Source of the DNA: Branchiostoma lanceolatum
Taxonomy: Eukaryota > Chordata > Leptocardii > Amphioxiformes > Branchiostomatidae
Length of the DNA: 64,000 bases
Reading direction: 5' to 3'
Assembly: GCF_035083965.1 (NCBI RefSeq)
Contig: NC_089725.1
Coordinates: forward strand, 32,553,024-32,617,023
The notes under the pieces were generated by a model. It worked only from the letters and a program-made list of their open reading frames with translations, made no database searches and was not told the DNA's origin. Shown one piece after another: positions 23,401 to 38,400 of this stretch; position 1 is the stretch's first letter, and the number at the start of each line of letters is the position of its first letter. Made by a program: the position numbers and the translations under genes.

Positions 23401-26400
23401 ACCTAGCGACTTCAGCTGGTTCAGCAGCTTCTCGTTCTTCATCAGGTCAAAGATGCGGCCATCTGAAATACAAACAGGTAACGTTGGCATCAGGGTTTAA
23501 AACTGGGTGGTGGAAGGAAGGTCTTGAGGTGGGGTGGTGGTTGTACGGTACACTTCAGGTGCTGGGACTGCAGCTGTCTCGTTCTTCGACATTCCTCAGG
23601 GCAAAGGTCAAAGATGCAACCTTCTGGATGATGCGGTAAATAATGGCGCAAATGTCGTGTTAGCGATACTTGTAGATAGTGGTGCATAGTGGGGGTGTAG
23701 CTCAAAGTGTCGGATAATATACCGTTTGCGATATATTTATTTTCAGGCAATCCTTCCTAGAAACCGCACGTTGTTGCCAATGAACGACAAGACAAACACA
23801 CATAACGGTAACATATATATATATATAGCACATAAAATCACGTGACGTAAGGAGGAACGTGCATAAGAAGTCACGTGATGTGACGTTAGACGCACCTTTA
23901 GCGATGATCTTCTCGCACTCCGGGTCGGCAGGTGTGGTGACCTTCCTGAGGTGAGAGGTCACCAGCTCCACGATACAGGCCGTCACCTGGGGAGGAGGAC
24001 ACACCTTTGTTAGAAAGTGAAAGTGTTATCGAACTAGTTTAGAAGAGCTAATCTTCCACTGGTCGTGACAGGGAAGACAGACGTTATGTACAGTATTTAC
24101 AGGTTTATTTATATACACCGGGGAAATTCCCCTAGCTCTTTTCGATAAACACAATGAACAGCGGAGCAGAGCTTAACGTCCCGTCCTAAGGACTGCGACT
24201 TTTCCCAGTAGTGCGCATGACGGGTGAGCCAGCTGGGATTTGAACTCCTAAACTCTTGGTCCAGATGTAGGATCGCTAACCACTGGACCACGCACGCTAC
24301 AGACAGGAGCCAACACACAGCACTGGGCACTTTGGGTTTGGAAAGTCACTAGGAAGCAGGAAAACCTTTTTGCACGGATCAAACTATTAGGGAAACCCAA
24401 TTCTCCCGTCTTGTAGTTGTTTGCTACCCAGCCTCACGTTGTAAATGTAGGGAGAGCTGCTAGGGGCGCTGTTACATCACGTAAATGTAGGGAGAGCCGC
24501 TAGGGGCGCTGCCACATCACGTTGTAAATGTAGGGAGAGCCGCCATGGGCCCTGTCCCGTCACACTGGAGCCTTGCCATTCAGTTAAGTATAGCGGGTGA
24601 GGACAAAAGTCCGAACACCTTCATCCACACCGGGATATAGACAGACAGACAGGAGTATAGACAGAACGAAAGTGTGTGTTGGGGGGGGGGGGGGGGTGCA
24701 TATTTCCCAGCTGCTGTTTTTTCATTTTTTTGTAGAAATGGTCCCGGTCACATTACAAGATCACGCCCCGTGCTTTAAAATAACATCACACATGAGTATC
24801 AGTCCGGTCACCTATCTGAGATGATACGAAGGGACGCCCGGGTGGTTTAATATCAGATATGATGAGTATCAGCCCGGTCACATATCTGAGATTATACGCA
24901 GGGACGCCTGGGTGGTTTAATATCAGATATGATGAGTATCAGCCCGGTCACGTATCTGAGATGATACGCATGGACGCCCGGGTGATTTAATATCAGATAT
25001 GATGAGAATCAGCCCGGTCACGTATCTGAGATGATACGTAGGGACTCCCGGGTAGTTTGAAATCATATGTGATGAGTATCAGCCCGCTGCCGCCATGACG
25101 GATGAGCTGATGTAAAGGAAAGGAAAGGAAAGTGATCTCGATCAGGTTTAGCTCCTGAAGAGCTATTCTTCCACTGGACATAAGAGAGAAGTCAGACTAG
25201 AATGGAAACATTTTCGGGAAAATGCAGAATATTCCCCTCCCATTACCTACACCTCAAATATAACATCCTTAGCATTGACTGTAAGGATATGACAAAGTTT
25301 GTGCATAAATTATGCAAAGGAGGTCGGCATTAGCATAATGTATGGCCAGGTGTGTTCGGCCTTTCCTAAAGGTACCTACATCTCAAATATGACATCCGTG
25401 CTTTTATGGTTAGGGATATGCATAAATTATGCATAATGCACTCATTAGCATAATTTATGGCCAGGTTTTCTGACCTTTCCTAAAGGTATCTGCATCTCAT
25501 CCGTAGCCTTTACAGTAAGGGAAAAAACAAGTTTATGCATAAATTATGCAGATGAGGTCCGCATTAGCATAATTTATGTACAGGTGTGTTCACCTCTCCT
25601 AAAGGTACCTACATCTGAAATATGCCATCCGTAGTCTTTACGGTAAGGGATATACATACATTATGCAAATGAGGTCCGCATTAGCATAATCTATGTACAG
25701 GTGTGTTCACCTCTCTTAAAGGTACCTACATCTGAAATATGTAATCCGTAGTCTTTACGGTAAGGGATATACATACATTATGCAAATGAGGTCCTCATTA
25801 GCATAATTTATGTCCAGGTGTGTTCACCTTTCCTAAAGATACCTACATCTCAAATATGACATCTGTAGCTTTTACGGTAAGGGAAATACAAGTTTCTGCA
25901 TAAATTATGCAAATGAGGTCCTCATTAGCATAATTTATGGCCAGGTGTGTTTACCTTTCCTAAATTTATCTACATCTCAAATATGACATCTGCAGCTTTT
26001 ACTGTAAACGCAATACAAGTTTTTGTATAAATTATGCAAATGATGTCCTCATTACCATAATTTATAGGTACCTACATCTCAAATATAACATCCGTACATT
26101 GTAACATAAGGTACATATAACTTGCTGCAATACCATTAGTAGAGCTACCACCGCACATCTACTTGGTTTTTGGCAGAAGAAGAAGAAAGAAGAAGAAGAA
26201 GAAGAAGAACAGGCAAGCAAAAACAGTATATCCCCCTTCCCACTGGAAGGGGAATATAATTATGTATATATTATCTACATGTTCATTGCACCGGGGAAAT
26301 TCGACAAGCACAATGAACAGTGTACCACAGCTATAAAGACAGCGACCCTTTCCGGTAGCCTGCATGTCGGGGGATCAAACTGGCGGCTTCTAGTTCCAGA

Positions 26401-29400
26401 GGCAGGGCCGCTAACCACTGGACTACGCACTGATGTAGCCGTACTGACGGATGAGCTGGTGTAGCCTGGATGCTGGCATGATGGAGCAGTGCTGCCGGAC
26501 TAACGGATGAGCTGGTGTAGCCTGGATGCTGGCATGATGGAGCAGTGCTGCCGGACTGACGGATGAGCTGGTGTAGCCTGGATGCTGGCATGATGGAGCA
26601 GTGCTGCCGGACTGACGGATGAGCTGGTGTAGCCTAGATGCTGGCATGATGGAGCAGTGCTGCCGGACTGACGGATGAGCTGGTGTAGCCTAGATGCTGG
26701 CATGATGGAGCAGTGCTGCCGGACTGACGGATGAGCTGGTGTAGCCTGGATGCTGGCATGATGGAGCAGTGCTGCCGGACTGACGGATGAGCTGGTGTAG
26801 CCTAGATGCTGGCATGATGGAGCAGTGCTGCCGGACTGACGGATGAGCTGGTGTAGCCTAGATGCTGGCATGATGGAGCAGTGCTGCCGGACTGACGGAT
26901 GAGCTGGTGTAGCCTGGATGCTGGCATGATGCATGATGAATGACGGGGTTGTCGGCTGCATCTCAGGAGCAGGATTACCTCAGCGGGTGCGCGGCAGGTC
27001 AAGACCTTTGCTCCACGCACCATGGCTGACGTGCACTCCAGGTTCCTTCGACCACGCCAAAGCTCCCCAGTCGTCGTTGGTTACACGCCTTTCCCTCTAG
27101 GTGCCGCGACCGCCGGGCGACCGCCGGGCGACCGCCGAGCGACCGCCGAGCGACCGCCGAGTGACCGCCGAGCGACTAAAAACTTGACAGATCGCTGAAC
27201 GAATAGATAGATAAAGATTCATAGATAGAGAACAATCTTATGTTTTGAGATAATTTCTCATCTTGCATCAGATTTTCAATTGCAATTATAAAAAAACAAG
27301 GGTCGCACAAATAGCGGACGCTCATCAGCGGTCGCTCAGCTTCGTTTAGTGTAAAATAATCTCTGAACAGATAAGATCTTCCTCATGCAAAATCGTAACC
27401 ATACAGGGCTGATTTCCAAGGGAGCACATAATAGTGGAAAGCATTTGATAGTGGACAGGGATCCAGGCCGTCAGTTCCCATCGTGGAGGACGTGAAAAGA
27501 TTCGTCAGTTCAGTTCCGGAGAGGATTGCTAACAAGCAGGACATTTTATCTAATGTGAGGCAGCAATAAGGAAGCTTGATACAGAATCGACTGCCCGGCG
27601 TCCGGATCGATGGAGAAGAAACGAGGCACCCGCCGTGTGACGTAAATCTGCCGAGTCTTAGCCGTGACCTTCGGGCGGGTGGAGCCCGTATTCAGGGCAC
27701 GTGTAACATGTAACCTGAGACGCCACGTGTAACATGTAACCTGAGACGTCACATGCAACAGGTAACCTGAGACGTCATGTGTAACATGTAACCTGAGACG
27801 TCACGTGTAACATGTAACCTGAGGCGTCATGTGTAACATGTAACCTGAGACGTCACGTGCAACATGTAACCTGAAGCGGGTTATGATTTATACAGGCTGA
27901 TGGGTTGACAAATGAAGGAAGTTTTGGACATTTCTTTGGCCCATTTTTCAACGCTGGCCTTCCTCCCTTCCGTCACGATGTCTCTCAATATTTGGTAGGC
28001 GAGCAATCAGAAACGGTTCGTAATTAGCCCAAAATCCAATTAAGATATTGAGCGGGAGCCAGAAGCGGTTTGCAGAGCAGGGGGAGAATGCGGTGTCAAA
28101 CCAGAGTGGAGTAACTGAGCACCGTCGTTATTCTCTGTGGACGCTTTTGTGAAATTAGATTGAAGTCCGTGCAGCGCGATGCGGGGTCAAACTGGCGGGA
28201 GCACCCTGGAGAGCACGTGACGGGCACGTGACCGCATTCTGCCAATCACGCGGGCCGGCAGCTGTGCATGAAATATTGAGGGATCGACTCCCGTGGCACG
28301 AACGGTAAATTGTTGGGCCTCACTTATGTGCGTGTCTGAAGTCAATATTTCATGCGAGGATATGAATTTCTGAAAGAAAGTGTAGCTTATGACTTTGCTA
28401 CGGCGTAAATCCCATCCAGCAGGTTTTATTCGCTTGCGTGAAACAAGCAAGCACCGCAGTCTGTTGATTTGGCCATTCTGATTTGATTCCATGGGTGACA
28501 TCATCTGGGGACACCAAAACTGATGCTAACGTGCGAATTAAAAAAATTTGGCCAAAAAAGGTGCCTTCATTATGAAATCTACGTGGCCAGGAAGGTTGAA
28601 CAAATGACTTAACAGACAGGGAATGGTAAACCAAATCATGGATTCTTCATTTTTGTTACTTGACTTCTTTGACTATGGCCTTCATTAGTATCCATTTTCC
28701 GAAATATCTGTTTGCAATTTACAGCATATATTTGTTCATTTTGTAGATGCTTTGCATGATTTACAGTATGGCAGAAAACTTTGTTTTATTTTTGGGCAAA
28801 TGGACAAGAATTGATGCGCTCGCGGGTGTCACCTATATAATCAAATCAACATGGCCTTACTTCCAAACGCAAAAGATTGGTTACTGTTTCCATTGTGTTT
28901 TAATGTGTTAGCGCTGGGCAGCCGTTAGCTAATCAGATACTTCAAAATTAACGCAAGAAATACTTTATACCCCATAAACCACGACATGAGCGGCAAAACG
29001 TTTCTCCTCTGTTTTATTCAACTCTGGTAGACAAACGCTAACCTCAACCAGGCCTTCCCACGGGGGCACGGATAGTAGAATTCGGCAAAAAGGGGAATAA
29101 GTGGCCAAGAGACTAGGTCCGCGGGAACCCTGCGGTGGATAAACTCCTCTGGCAAATATTCTCCCTACAGCCAGCGTAGAATATGAGGGGTCGTGGTTTC
29201 AAAAAGACCAATGGTAAACTCTTACTGGTAAACTGCCAGAGTATTCGAAACAAAAAAGCCGAACTGGCGACTGTAATTGACACGTACAAACCAGATATAA
29301 TAGCAGGCATAGAGTCATGGCTCAATCAAGACATAGCAAGCAGTGAGATATTCCCTGACAACTACATAGCTCACCGTAAAGATAGACAGACTGGCCCTGG

Positions 29401-32400
29401 AGGTGGTGTATTCCAGGTTAACAGGGATGATTTGATTGTCACACACAGGCCAGATCTAGACACAGACTGTGAGATCATTTGGACACAGACTCAACTAGCA
29501 GGAAAGAAACCACTAATGATTGGTACATACTATAGACCTCCATCGGACCAGGGCAATAGCCTGGATGAACTGGACAAGTCCATAAGTAAGATGGGACCTA
29601 AAATTAACTCTGACAACGTGATCATCCTTGGAGACTTTAACACACCTGGTATAAATTGGGATGCTAGCACTACAGATAACACTCAGAGCAATTCAGGACA
29701 GGCACAGAAGCTACTGCACTTAGTGGATAACCATGGGTTATTCCAAACAGTTCAAGAGCCCACTAGGAATGGTAATCTCTTGGACCTGGTCTTAGTTAAT
29801 AACCCAAACATAATCGAAAAGACCACAGTAGTTCCTGGAATAAGTGACCACGACATGGTATTGGTGGATGTCAACCTTGCACCCAAACAAAACAGGAAAC
29901 CCAAGAGAAAAGTGTACATTCGAACTAAAGCTGATGAACCGGCCATCAAGAGTGACCTAAGTGATTATGCAACGAACTTTAACAAACGAACCGAGGATAT
30001 GTCCGTGACACAGAAGTGGGATGATTTTAAAGACAAAATAAAGCACACGATGAACTTGCACATCCCTAGTAAAACAACATCAAGCAGATACAACCTGCCT
30101 TGGTTCAACAAAAACCTAAGAAGGCATTGTCGTAAGAAACAACGTCTTTACAACAAAGCTAAGAGAACAGGGCGAGAGGAAGACATGAACAAATACAAGA
30201 GAGTTAAGAAGGGCGTACAGAAAAGCATAAGAGCAGCACATTCAAAATATGTGGCAGACATACTGGGGGAAGCCATAATTGACAAACCCAAAACATTCTG
30301 GTCATACATAAAAGGCCTAAGAAGAGACCTTGTCGGCGTAGCCCCTCTAAAGATTGGTAATTCCATTGTCAGTGATAGCGAGAAAAAAGCAGAGGCACTC
30401 AGTTCACAGTTTAAAAGTGTGTTCACAGAGGAAGACACAACAAACATGCCAACTCTCGGACAGCCCTGTACCCCTCCCATGGAACACATAGTGATTTCCC
30501 CTAATGGTGTCGAAAAAATGCTCCAAGGTCTCAATCCATCTAAAGCATCTGGTCCAGACCAAATACCTCCTTGGTTCCTCAAAATGACAGCCACCGAAAT
30601 AGCACCTGTGTTAACCAATATTTTCCAACACTCGTTAGACACAGGAGAAATTCCCAAAGACTGGAGGGATGCAAATATATGTGCCATTTTTAAAAAGGGA
30701 GATAGAGCTGTCCCCGGCAACTACCGACCTGTATCACTGACCTGTATATCCTGCAAACTACTTGAACACATTATCCATAGTCATGTCATGAAACACTTAG
30801 AAAGTTTCAACATATTGACTGACTACCAACATGGATTCAGAGCAAAGCGATCCACAGAAACACAGCTTATATTGAAAGCTCACGACATAGCTGGCGCACT
30901 GAACAGTAAAAAACAGGTAGATCTAGCAATTCTTGATTTTACTAAAGCTTTCGATAAAGTCCCACATAGCAGACTCATCACTAAACTAGAGCACTACGGA
31001 ATTCAAGGCACCACACTAAATTGGTTGAAGGCTTTCTTGACCAATAGGGAACAGACGGTAGTGGTAGAAGGCAAGGCCTCATCTCCAGTTAGAGTTGCGT
31101 CAGGCGTACCACAGGGAACTGTTCTGGGACCGTTACTCCTCCTCCTGTACATAAATGACTTACCAGACCAGCTTGATTCAAATGTTAGGTTATTTGCCGA
31201 TGACTGCCTGTTATATATAGAGTTGTCCACACAGAGTGATTCACAGCTTTTGCAAGAAGATTTGAACACACTCGAAGAATGGCAAAGCAGATGGCTAATG
31301 CAGTTTAATCCGGAAAAATGTTACATCATGCATATAACAAACAAACGAAACCCAATTGTAACCACCTACCAGTTCTGTGGACAGGCTCTAGCAACAGCAA
31401 AGAGCCACCCGTACCTAGGCGTTACATTAACAACGGGGCTAAAGTGGAACACCCATATCAACAAAGTAACAACTAAGGCTAAACAGACATTGGGAGTGAT
31501 CAAACGTAATTTGTGGGCATGCCCAGCAAAGGTAAAATCACTTGCATACACGTCTCTAGTAAGACCAAACCTTGAATATGCTGCAACAGTTTGGGATCCA
31601 TACACAAAGAAGGATATAGATAAACTCGAGAGGGTGCAGAACCAAGCTGCCAGATTCTGCACGAACAACTATGAAAGGGGCGCCAGTGTAACAAAAATGA
31701 AAGCAGACCTGCAATGGATGTCACTTGAGGACAGGAGAACAATGTCCAGACTTTGCATGATGTACAAGATGACTAATAAACTTGTGGACGTACCGACTGA
31801 TAAGTATCTAATGCCAGCTCAGAAGAGGACCAGAAATAGTCATGCTTTTAAGTATCAGAGTTATCAGCCAAGGATTGACGTGTTCAAAAATTCGTATTTC
31901 CCGAGAACCATAGTAGAATGGAACTCGTTGTCATCAAGTACTGTAGGAGCTTCATCACTAAGTAGCTTTAAAGAACGGTTGCAGTCAGATATGCAAAGAC
32001 TAGGTGTAACAGACCGTTCGGTGTAATATGACCAGCTGCTGCCGCGCCGCGTGCCTGCGAAGCTGGTGTGTTACGCCTGATGGCGGTTATACCGGCTATA
32101 TAGATACAGATACAGATACAGACAGAAAGTTTGAGTCAATGACGTAATTTGCTGAAACAGACCGGATCAGCCGAATGGTCTGAAGCCGACTCTCCTCCCC
32201 AACATTGATCTTCCGCCAGTCACTGCTCGGCCCCAAGCCGGAGAACCAACTCACCAAGCAGAGTTAATGTAGACATGGCGGCTTCCCAGCAGGCGCCTGT
32301 AAGGGGCCTGAGTAATGAGCTCGGCGGAGCGAGGAGGGAGGGACCCCGCCGAGAGAAGCACCATTAAGCCCGGCTTCCCCGCTGATGTTAAAGTAGAGCC

Positions 32401-35400
32401 TGAGTGAAGAGGCAGTCCCGCAGTTGTGGTGATAAAGTAGTCAGATTGAGTGGTGGAGTGATGACAAGATCCCGGTTGTACCATTAAGGACGTGATGAAC
32501 AAGTCAGAGTGAGTGCAGAGTGGGGTAGTGAGTGTGTGCGTGAGTGGGTTATGATTACAGCTGGGTAAAGGTGTAGACATAGGAGTTAGGGTATAGAGTT
32601 TGGTAAACGTTTGGGTTGGATTAGGACAGTGGTAGGGGTAGAGTTGGGGTAGGGTTAGGAGTTAGGGTATAGAGTTTGGGAAAAGGTTAGGGTTGGGTTA
32701 GGACAGTGGTAGGGGTAGAGTTAGGAGTTAAGGTAAAGAGTTTGGTATAAGGCTAGGGTAAGGACAGTGGTAGGGTAGGGGTAGAGTTAGGGTTACGTTA
32801 CAAGACGTAAAGATCCGATGACGTTTGCTGGCTACAGCGTGTTTGCGAACCACGGTTGTACCATTAAGGACGTGGTAAACTAGTCAGAGTGAGTGCAGAG
32901 TGGGGTAGTTTGTGCGTGAGGGTTGGGTGAAGACAGTGGTAGGGGTAGGGGTAGGGTTACATTACAAGTTGTTAATATGACGTCTGTTGGCCTCAGCACG
33001 TTTGCGATCCCCGGTTTAAGTTTGCTCGGACTGGTTGACAGTGTGGTGCAGACACGAGCGGCGCTTCCGCGGCGTCAGCCAAACACACGCGCCCGTTTAC
33101 TGCACCTTCTTCCGCGTCAAGTCTTTTGTCGGCGACTTTATTACACACATAACACAATCACGCTTCCTCCCCAGAGGCGCGTTCCCAGCTACAGGCACCG
33201 ACCCGACCCAGATACAGTAATAGCCTGTGTCATAATCTGCCCCAAACGGTTTATAATTGAGTTATGTCTCGAACGGAGCCAACATTCAGCGTTGATCTAG
33301 TTCAGCAGTTCCGTTGCTATGGCGCTCTACTGTGCATTGTCAAATGTAGGTCAAATGTTACCGTAACCAACTCAAAACCTGTCAGTTTTACCCCACACTA
33401 ATCCAGAAACCCATATTAGACAATGCAGGCCTTAGTGTTGCATGGCGATGATATTTCATGTGGGGCGCTATCTTTGAGCATCCCGAGACACACAGAATTC
33501 CATTGACGCGATAGCGGCACATGCTGCACATAACAGCAGCGAAATCAGTACCAAGGACAGCACAGCCAGAGCAAAGGACGGCACCACACAATCGGCACCA
33601 CACAATCAGCACCAGGGACGGCACCACACAATCAGCACCACACAATCGGCACCAGGGACGGCACCACACAAACAGCACCACACAATCAGCACCACATAAT
33701 CTGCACCACAGAATCAGCACCACGCAATCTGCACCACACAATCAACACCACACAATCAGCACCAGGGACGGCACCAGACAATCTGCACCACACAATCAGC
33801 ACCACGCAATCTGCACCACACAATCAACACCAGGGACAGTACTACACAATCTGCACCACACAATCAGCACCAGGGACGGCACCACACCAGACGTTCATGT
33901 CCCGTAATTCACTGCGCACTACTTAACGCAAACGCTGGCACGTCACCATCTCCGGCTGCGCGTGCTGGCTCTGCCTGCGAACACAATTAGCGCGAGTGCC
34001 GCGGCTGATTTACGCGCAAGTCTATAAACTCCAGACCGGCTACATTTCACAACGTCGGACTGGGGCTTCAAGGTACCGAAATAACACAAATACGTGACTC
34101 TGGCATGGCTAAGGAGCCAAATAAGAAAATGCTGTGTTTAAGTCTGAGGACAGAATTCCAGCGTAGACTGTATTCTGACACGACTATAGTTTGAGCAATA
34201 ACATATGAAGCCATCCCTAAGTCCTGGAGCGGTTTAGCATTATCAAATGAATTATTAAAAGTAATCAGATGGCCAAGTAAGTCAGCACGTTTGCTAGGCG
34301 AAGACTAGCGTTGGCGACAGTAGAAAGGACATCTCTACAAAGGATAACAGGGCGGCACGCTGGCCTTGTGGGTAGGGTTGTTGACTAAGAACACTGAGTT
34401 ACAAACCCTGGCTGGCAAGGCCCAATTTAAATGCTAGGGACGTCCCACGGATAGGACTTTAAATGGGGGTCCCGTGTTTGAGGAAAGCCACACAACGAGA
34501 AAGTTAAAGGGGATGACGCACGGCCTCACGCTCCCGGCGGGAATCCGGCCCCCTCCCCCTCAGCGTCCTCCCCCTCGGAACACACACACACCCTCATTGC
34601 CCCCCCCCCCCCCAATGCGCCCTGCCCAGCTGCTGAAGTATGACCTCGCGCTCCCGACGGGGATCACGCCGCGTCCCCAGCCCCCCTTCCCCTCAGCCCC
34701 CTTCCCCTCAGTGCTCCACCCCCAGCTAACAGCTCACCCCCTGCACGCTCACCCCCCTCCCCACGGGCGCCCTGCCCAGCTGCATGAAGCACGTCCCGCG
34801 ATATCACGCTGCCAGGGCGGATCGAAGCGAGCTGATCCCGCGGGCCAGACCTATACACCTCCTGCCCCTCACAGCTCCCCCCACAGCTCCCCCCTTTAGC
34901 GCTACCACCCCCCACCCCCACTCAGCCCTGCTGAAGCATGAAGCACGTCCCGCGCTTCCAGCGGGCACCACGCCGCGCGGATCGAAGCGAGCCCGCGGGT
35001 CAGTCCCCCCAGCCCCCCCCCCCCCCCCCCCCCCCCCCAGCTGCTGGAGCATGACGCACGTCCCGCGCTTCCAGCGGGCACCACGCCGCGCGGATCGAAG
35101 CGAGTCCGCGGGTCAGCCCCGGACACGACTCCGCCATTAGCGGGATTACATTCACTCCCGCAAATTAGATAAAGGCGCAGGAAAGCACCCGGGACGCACG
35201 CACGTATAGCCGGCAACCAATCCCGGTAATATGTCACGGGGGCGACTGCTGCAATCTGTTTCCCCTGATCAGGTCCCGTCTCACACACAGCTGGCACTGA
35301 CACCGGCCCCGACTCCAGAATGTTCGGTCCTTCATACCAGAAAGTGGGACATAAGGCACGTGCATAGTGGCACATAGGTCAGCAACTTTCCTTTCTGTTT

Positions 35401-38400
35401 TAGTAGGTGGTTATATCTATTACAAGGAGGGGTTGCTAGCCCTTCCCCTTTAACATGCTCAAGGCACCTCCTCGAATACGGGGCCCCCATTTTACGTGCC
35501 TTCCGAAAGACGGGTGCAGCCCCAGCCAAAATGTCCTGGCCAGGATTGACCCGGGGTCCCCCAGTTAGTAACTAATTGGAACCAGGAACTCACATATGAG
35601 GCCACTACCAGAGATCCCTGAGTTTTCTAAGTCAATGGCGAAAGACAGCGGATGCTGTCTGAAACGTCTGTTTCAAAATTGTATCCAGTTGCTTGAGTAG
35701 CTATTTTGGCGTACCTTATTACCTGGATGTTAAACATTCGTCAACGTATCCCTTAGTTTTGTCTGTTTGTGGCTGATATAGTATTGAGATAGTCGCTGAT
35801 GAATCCAGTTAATCGCTGAATATGAATCATACAGAGGAGCCGAAATGGCGGATAAGGACTAGGGAGAATTGTCCGCCCTGTACTTCCAGTGCTTTTCTTT
35901 CCACTACCGAGCCGAGGCCGGCTGTGATCTATCACCTCCGGCGCAGCGAGCCGTGAACAATATGGCAAAGGGCACGAACGTTATGAGTTCATCATGGCGA
36001 GGGCGGGTTACTGCAGACCAGCGGAACGGGACTGGACTGGCGGGGAGGGCGGGTTACTGCACACCGGCGGAACGGGACTGGACGGGCGGGGAGGGCGGGT
36101 TACTGCACACCGGCGGAACGGGACTGGACGGGCGGGGAGGGCGGGTTACTGCACACCAGCGGAACGGGACTGGCGGGGAGGGCGGGTTACTGCACACCAG
36201 CGGAACGGGACTGGACTGGCGGGGAGGGCGGGTTACTGCACACCAGCGGAACGGGACTGGACGGGCGAGGAGGGCGGGTTACTGCACACCAGCGGAACGG
36301 GACTGGCGGGGAGGGCGGGTTACTGCACACCAGCGGAACGGGACTGGACTGGCGGGGAGGGCTGGTTACTGCACACCAGCGGAACGGGACTGGACGGGGA
36401 GGGCGGGTTACTGCACACCAGCGGAACGGGACTGGACGGGGAGGGCGGGTTACTGCACACCAGCGGAACGGGACTGGACGGGCGGGGAGGGCGGGTTACT
36501 GCACACCAGCGGAACGGGACTGGACGGGCGAGGAGGGCGGGTTACTGCACACCAGCGGAACGGGACTGGACGGGCGGGGAGGGCGGGTTACTGCACACCA
36601 GCGGAACGGGACTGGACGGGCGAGGAGGGCGGGTTACTGCACACCAGCGGAACGGGACTGGCGGGGAGGGCGGGTTACTGCACACCAGCGGAACGGGACT
36701 GGACTGGCGGGGAGGGCGGGTTACTGCACACCAGCGGAACGGGACTGGACGGGGAGGGCGGGTTACTGCACACCAGCGGAACGGGACTGGACGGGCGAGG
36801 AGGGCGGGTTACTGCACACCAGCGGAACGGGACTGGCGGGGAGGGCGGGTTACTGCACACCAGCGGAACGGGACTGGACGGGCGAGGAGGGCGGGTTACT
36901 GCACACCAGCGGAACGGGACTGGCGGGGAGGGCGGGTTACTGCACACCAGCGGAACGGGACTGGACGGGCGAGGAGGGCGGGTTACTGCACACCAGCGGA
37001 ACGGGACTGGCGGGGAGGGCGGGTTACTGCACACCAGCGGAACGGGACTGGACGGGCGGGGAGGGCGGGTTACTGCACACCAGCGGAACGGGACTGGCGG
37101 GGAGGGCGGGTTACTGCACACCAGCGGAACGGGGCTGGACGGGCGGGGAGGGCGGGTTACTGCACACCAGCGGAACGGGACTGGACGGGCGAGGAGGGCG
37201 GGTTACTGCACACCAGCGGAACGGGACTGGCGGGGAGGGCGGGTTACTGCACACCAGCGGAACGGGACTGGCGGGGAGGGCGGGTTACTGCACACCAGCG
37301 GAACGGGACTGGACTGGCGGGGAGGGCGGGTTACTGCACACCAGCGGAACGGGACTGGACGGGCGAGGAGGGCGGGTTACTGCACACCAGCGGAACGGGA
37401 CTGGACGGGCGAGGAGGGCGGGTTACTGCACACCAGCGGAACGGGACTGGACGGGGAGGGCGGGTTACTGCACACCAGCGGAACGGGTCTGGACGGGCGA
37501 GGAGGGCGGGTTACTGCACACCAGCGGAACGGGACTGGACGGGCGGGGAGGGCGGGTTACTGCACACCAGCGGAACGGGACTGGACGGGCGAGGAGGGCG
37601 GGTTACTGCACACCAGCGGAACGGGACTGGACGGGCGGGGAGGGCGGGTTACTGCACACCAGCGGAACGGGACTGGACGGGGAGGGCGGGTTACTGCACA
37701 CCAGCGGAACGGGACTGGACGGGCGGGGAGGGCGGGTTACTGCACACCAGCGGAACGGGTCTGGACGGGCGGGGAGGGCGGGTTACTGCACACCAGCGGA
37801 ACGGGACTGGGCGGGCGGGGAGGCAGGGTGCTCACTCGGAGTGTAGAGGGTGAGAGGCAAAGCGGGTGGGAGGATGACGTGCTGGTTTGAAAGATAAGCC
37901 TTCATAAGGTTGATGGTTCGATCTACCAGAAAACATTAAACTTTGCCATAAAAACACAGTCCGACACTAATACTGGCTCCATGCGGTAGCCTTGGTGGAT
38001 AGGGGGGCTGTAGGGTGGTTGCGTGTGTAAGATGTGTGTAACGTTACTGTAAGATGTGTGTGGTATGCTGTACGTGTGTAAGATGTGTGTACTATGTGTG
38101 AAGCAGGCAGTGCGTGTGTAAGATGTGTGTACTATGTGTGAAGCAGGCAGTACGTGTGTAAGATGTGTGTACTATGTGTGAAGTAGGCAGCGCGTGTGTA
38201 AGATGTGTGTACTATGTGTGAAGCAGGCAGTGCGTGTGTAAGATGTGTGTACCAGGCGGTACATGAACGTGTGTGAGTTTTGTGTACCACGTGTGTGAGA
38301 TGTGTGTACCACGTGTGTTAGATGTGTGTACCACGTGTGTGAGATGTGTGTACCATGTGTGTAAGATGTGTTTACCACGTGTGTTAGATGTGTGTACCAC

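Noticed and set aside
26331..27023. Overlapping minus-strand frames with repeated HQLIRQSGSTAPSCQH
   Set aside because: They are the 56-bp minisatellite read in shifting frames. There are no splice sites and no start context.
33388..33907. Frames on both strands over 33.4-33.9 kb
   Set aside because: Explained by the short tandem repeat. Kept only as a regulatory-motif array.
35869..37890. 673- and 619-codon open frames on the + strand
   Set aside because: They lie within a GC-rich minisatellite whose units have no stop in any forward frame. Frames shift from unit to unit, so protein-level conservation is impossible.
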